Source of the DNA: Dryococelus australis
Taxonomy: Eukaryota; Arthropoda; Insecta; Phasmatodea; Phasmatidae
DNA length: 64,000 bases
Direction of reading: 5' to 3'
NCBI GenBank assembly: GCA_029891345.1
Contig: CM057009.1
Coordinates: forward strand, 286,140,966 to 286,204,965
Shown here: piece by piece, positions 61,435 through 64,000 of the stretch
How the letters are laid out: every line of letters starts with the position of its first letter
Position numbering within the stretch: the first letter of the stretch is position 1
Made by a program: the position numbers and the translations under genes
The notes under the pieces: generated by a model
Told to the model about the DNA's origin: nothing
The model's database searches: none
Seen by the model: the letters and a program-made list of their open reading frames with translations, nothing else

Positions 61435-61440
61435 TGGGTG
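61435..61440. other. Target-site duplication, right copy (TGGGTG)
   Basis: Identical to 45318-45323 and immediately outside the right inverted repeat. Confidence 0.9.
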
Positions 61441-61685
61441 GCTCTTAACATCGAGGTCTTGAGAGCCGATAAGGGTGCAGCGAGTTGATTATGGAGCAGC
61501 GCAGGGATGCAATGGCGGGTGAAACGGGAGATCCCCTAGAAAACCGGCTGACCCCGGACATCGTCTGGCTCGATTCCCACATGCGAAAATCCGGGAGCGA
61601 CCCCGCCGGAAATCGAACTAGGTTTTTCATTGGTGGGAGGCGAGTAGTCTAACCACTACACATCCACGGCCCCCATGAGGGGAAG
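61441..61685 (-). repeat. tRNA-derived SINE (minus strand)
   Basis: Minus-strand reading starts GGGCCGTGGATGTGTAGTGG near 61674, with an A-box-like GTGTAGTGGTTAGAC. About 45 bases later comes a B-box-like AGTTCGATTTCC, followed by a body (CCGGATTTTCGCATGTGGGA onward) down to the Polinton edge. The tRNA-like head with a non-tRNA body is the SINE plan. The Polinton inserted at or within its 3' end. Confidence 0.6.
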
Positions 61686-62201
61686 TTGTGTTGGAGTGGG
61701 GGAGGCTACGGGGTGTGGGCCCCAACTGTGTTGTTTGCCCCAGGCCCCGAGGAACCTCTGGGCAGCCCTGCTACTGTCATTACTAAAATTAAATAACTGC
61801 AACTGGAAATTGGTTTTAAAATAATGTATAAAAAATTAAGACTGTGTGCCACTGGCGGACTGGCTTGGGAGGAGGTTAGTATTGCATTTACATCTAGGTA
61901 TGGCACGTGTTTTGATTTAGCTAGTATATTCCTGTTGATTGTAGCCAAATCAGAGGATTTTTGAAAATCCTAAATACGCGCTACATTTTAACATATTACT
62001 GTTGGAAAAATTTTTTGCTCAGACATACTCCTATCAAATATTTTAATATACCACTCTTACAGCTACAATTCGATGACATCAGAAATAACCACACATTAAT
62101 TTACAATATTTATTAAATTATTACTTTCAACGACTGTAAAAAGTAATTTAAGTATCATACAAGTCTGCATGAATATTACCGTACAATTTCTCTGTTTATA
62201 G

Positions 62202-62382
62202 GTATGGCATCATTTTGTAATAACGTGACTTTGGTTGGCACTATTCCTGAAGCAATGTTTGAAATGAATGAAACTTCTAAGAAAAAGCTGCACATTAGAA
62301 TGGCTCAAGGGATAAAAGCTGGTGTTGTCCAACCATTCGACAAAGCAGTATTTTCTTTTTCAGAGGAGGATGAGATCTTCAG
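62202..62382 (+). pseudogene. FAS-like exon 4 of 4 (end of enoyl reductase)
   Basis: 181 bases between acceptor CTGTTTATAG (AG at 62200-62201) and donor GTAATA at 62383; enters in phase 1 and leaves in phase 2. The peptide MASFCNNVTLVGTIPEAMFE then GIKAGVVQPFDKAVFSF and EEDEIFR matches the FAS stretch M-A-x-F-L-K-N-V-T-x-x-G, then G-x-x-x-G-V-V-x-P-x-x-x-x-V-F, then E-A-F-R. This exon has no internal lesion. It lies only 0.77 kb beyond the Polinton right end. The next exon (ending G-K-H-I-G-K-V) is not found before the window ends. Confidence 0.85.
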
Positions 62383-64000
62383 GTAATAATTGTTTGCATA
62401 CACCTGAGAAAATGCATTTAATACTGTTTTCTTTCAGTTAGCTGTAAGTGCAGCAGCTAACAGATAAATGTCACTTAGGCCTATATGATAATTTTATGAT
62501 TCTCTGTGCTTTAGAGCTAGGAATTTTCTGTTTTGGTTTAGGCCATTATATCGACAGCATGTTGCAGATTAACTTAGGTTATGGTAGTACACAAATAGTC
62601 TGCTTATAATTTTACTGTCCTCATTGTAGGGATTTAAAGATTATAATTTGACTTTAACACTATTGTTGTTATTTTCCCTCATGTACTACAGAATTCAACC
62701 TTGGTCTTGTGTATTAAAATGCAGGTATGTTTTAGTTGATTATTTTTTTTGGCAACATAAATTGTTAGTGGTTTTAAAATAAACTGGTGAAGACTTTTGC
62801 AGTGATATTAACACTTATTTGAAAGATAAGTAGGAGCCGATAGACCAGTACTGATTGCAGTGCTAATTGTGAATGCAGTTCTGATTTTGGTGCTGATTGC
62901 GATTGGGGTGCTAAGTGCAGTACTAATTGCGATTGTGGTTCTATGTGTAGTTCAAAGTGTGGTGCTGATTGCGATTGCGGTGATGTTTGCGATTGTGGTG
63001 CTAAGTGCAGTTCTGATTGCGATTGGTGTGCTAAGTGCTGTGCTGATTGTGGTTGTGGTGCTACATGAGGTGCTAAGTGCGATGCTGAATGAGACTGTGG
63101 TGCTGAGTGCTGTGCTGAGTTTTGTGCATGTGTATTATTTGGGTAGCAAGTCAAAATAAATTCGTCATATTTTAAATTAAAATTATATAGTCCTACCTCC
63201 AAAAGCTGAAAGGTGAACTTTTATGTAATAATTTCGCTTTAAAAATTTTAAATATATCCTGGTCCCTTGATATATTTCAACATTTCCTGGATGAACTATA
63301 TTTGCACTTAGCAATAAAAGTGTCTAGAACTAAAACACACTCCAACCACGCTTCGCTATTGGTCGATGCACTACTTGAATTTTGTATTGAACATTGCTTC
63401 CCAGTCGGTCGTCGCGTGAAAAAGGACTCTTCATACAGACCACCCTTTCAAGCCAACGAATATTTTGAAAATAGTTGAAAACTCGAATGCAGAATCGACA
63501 CTGGCAACAACCAGCTAGTAATGATGCAGGTCTCAGCTTCATGGTCGCCGAAGTCAAAAGACAGGCCTTCGTATTTGAAATTCATCTTCGTGTTTTAGGA
63601 GCACTCTGAGAACACTCACATACTCATTTGCCACAGAAGAAAACATGCATGTACTTACATAACAATATGTTATTTAAATATGTCTGCAGGCACATGTATG
63701 TATAAGTATAGAAATTTAAATTAAATCTATATTCCTGTATTTATAAACCTATACATATACATAATTATGTATACAATCATTTGAAAATAATGTTGTATTT
63801 ACATGCTCATATACCTATACCTATACATATTAAATTGACAATTATTTCATATTTACAAACTTATATACCTATACCTACACATAAATATGTATAAAATAAA
63901 TTAAAAATAATTTTATATTTACATACTCATAAAACTGTACCTATACATAATTATGTATAAAATATATTCAATATATGCATCTAATATGGTGGTAGTAGTC
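62383..64000. other. Sequence downstream of FAS-like exon 4; minisatellite at 62.85-63.12 kb, otherwise no gene
   Basis: I searched for the next FAS exon (ending of enoyl reductase and start of ketoreductase) and did not find it. The tail 63,660-64,000 is an AT-rich tract with recurrent CATATACCTATACCTAxACAT words, a degenerate short-period repeat. Confidence 0.4.
62850..63122. repeat. Minisatellite, 15-bp unit
   Basis: Repeats of GTGCTAAGTGCAGTT and GTGCTGATTGCGATT variants in 15-base steps. Because the unit is a multiple of three, a 142-codon minus-strand frame (63202-62774) stays open and encodes a Gln/Ser/His/Ala/Pro repeat (SAPQSQSAPHLAP-like). Confidence 0.85.

Overview
The window is a repeat-dense, AT-rich stretch of an animal nuclear genome, most likely an arthropod with long introns. 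Evidence: spliced exon remnants of an animal-type fatty acid synthase, a 6-bp-TSD Polinton/Maverick, a Helitron with the common animal end sequence, a pogo/Tigger transposase with a C-terminal zinc finger, Ty3/Gypsy fragments, tRNA-derived SINE-like units and a short CCTAA (arthropod telomere-type) tract. I cannot name the species. No bacterial gene layout is present and I see no intact host gene.

Layout. 1-790: minus-strand LTR-retrotransposon integrase remnant. 0.8-15.6 kb: unassigned repeats, including a GC-richer block at 8.4-10.8 kb. 15.6-16.5 kb: remnant of a superfamily-3 helicase of the kind found in CRESS-DNA virus Rep proteins. 16.7-20 kb: a minus-strand Gypsy element (RT, protease, zinc knuckle, gag, an unusual Cys/His-rich upstream ORF, PBS-like site, LTR). 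20.4-22.8 kb: two further retrotransposon fragments in opposite orientations. 23.3-23.8 kb: degenerate satellite and SINE-like unit. 24.2-25.9 kb: dead pogo/Tigger transposase. 29.2-62.4 kb: four collinear plus-strand exons of a fatty acid synthase enoyl-reductase domain with several lesions (an unprocessed pseudogene, or a very poorly assembled paralogue). Its introns hold a 1.7-kb long inverted repeat (35.0-36.7 kb), a second copy of the 19-kb LTR family (37.75 kb) and microsatellites.

The most informative object is in the last intron: a complete-ended 16.1-kb Polinton (45,324-61,434) with about 390-400-bp terminal inverted repeats and a perfect TGGGTG target duplication. It carries remnants of a protein-primed-type DNA polymerase B, a packaging ATPase, a capsid-type gene on the opposite strand, a parvovirus-VP1-like phospholipase A2 gene, and a double-jelly-roll-type major capsid gene. 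The capsid gene is itself split by a 5.6-kb minus-strand Helitron (54,740-60,377) that has correct A^T target, TC start, 3' hairpin and CTAG end. I find no integrase and no adenovirus-type protease in the Polinton. The insertion order is therefore host locus, then Polinton, then Helitron.

Nearly all coding sequence here is broken, so function is read from conserved motifs and order rather than from open frames.
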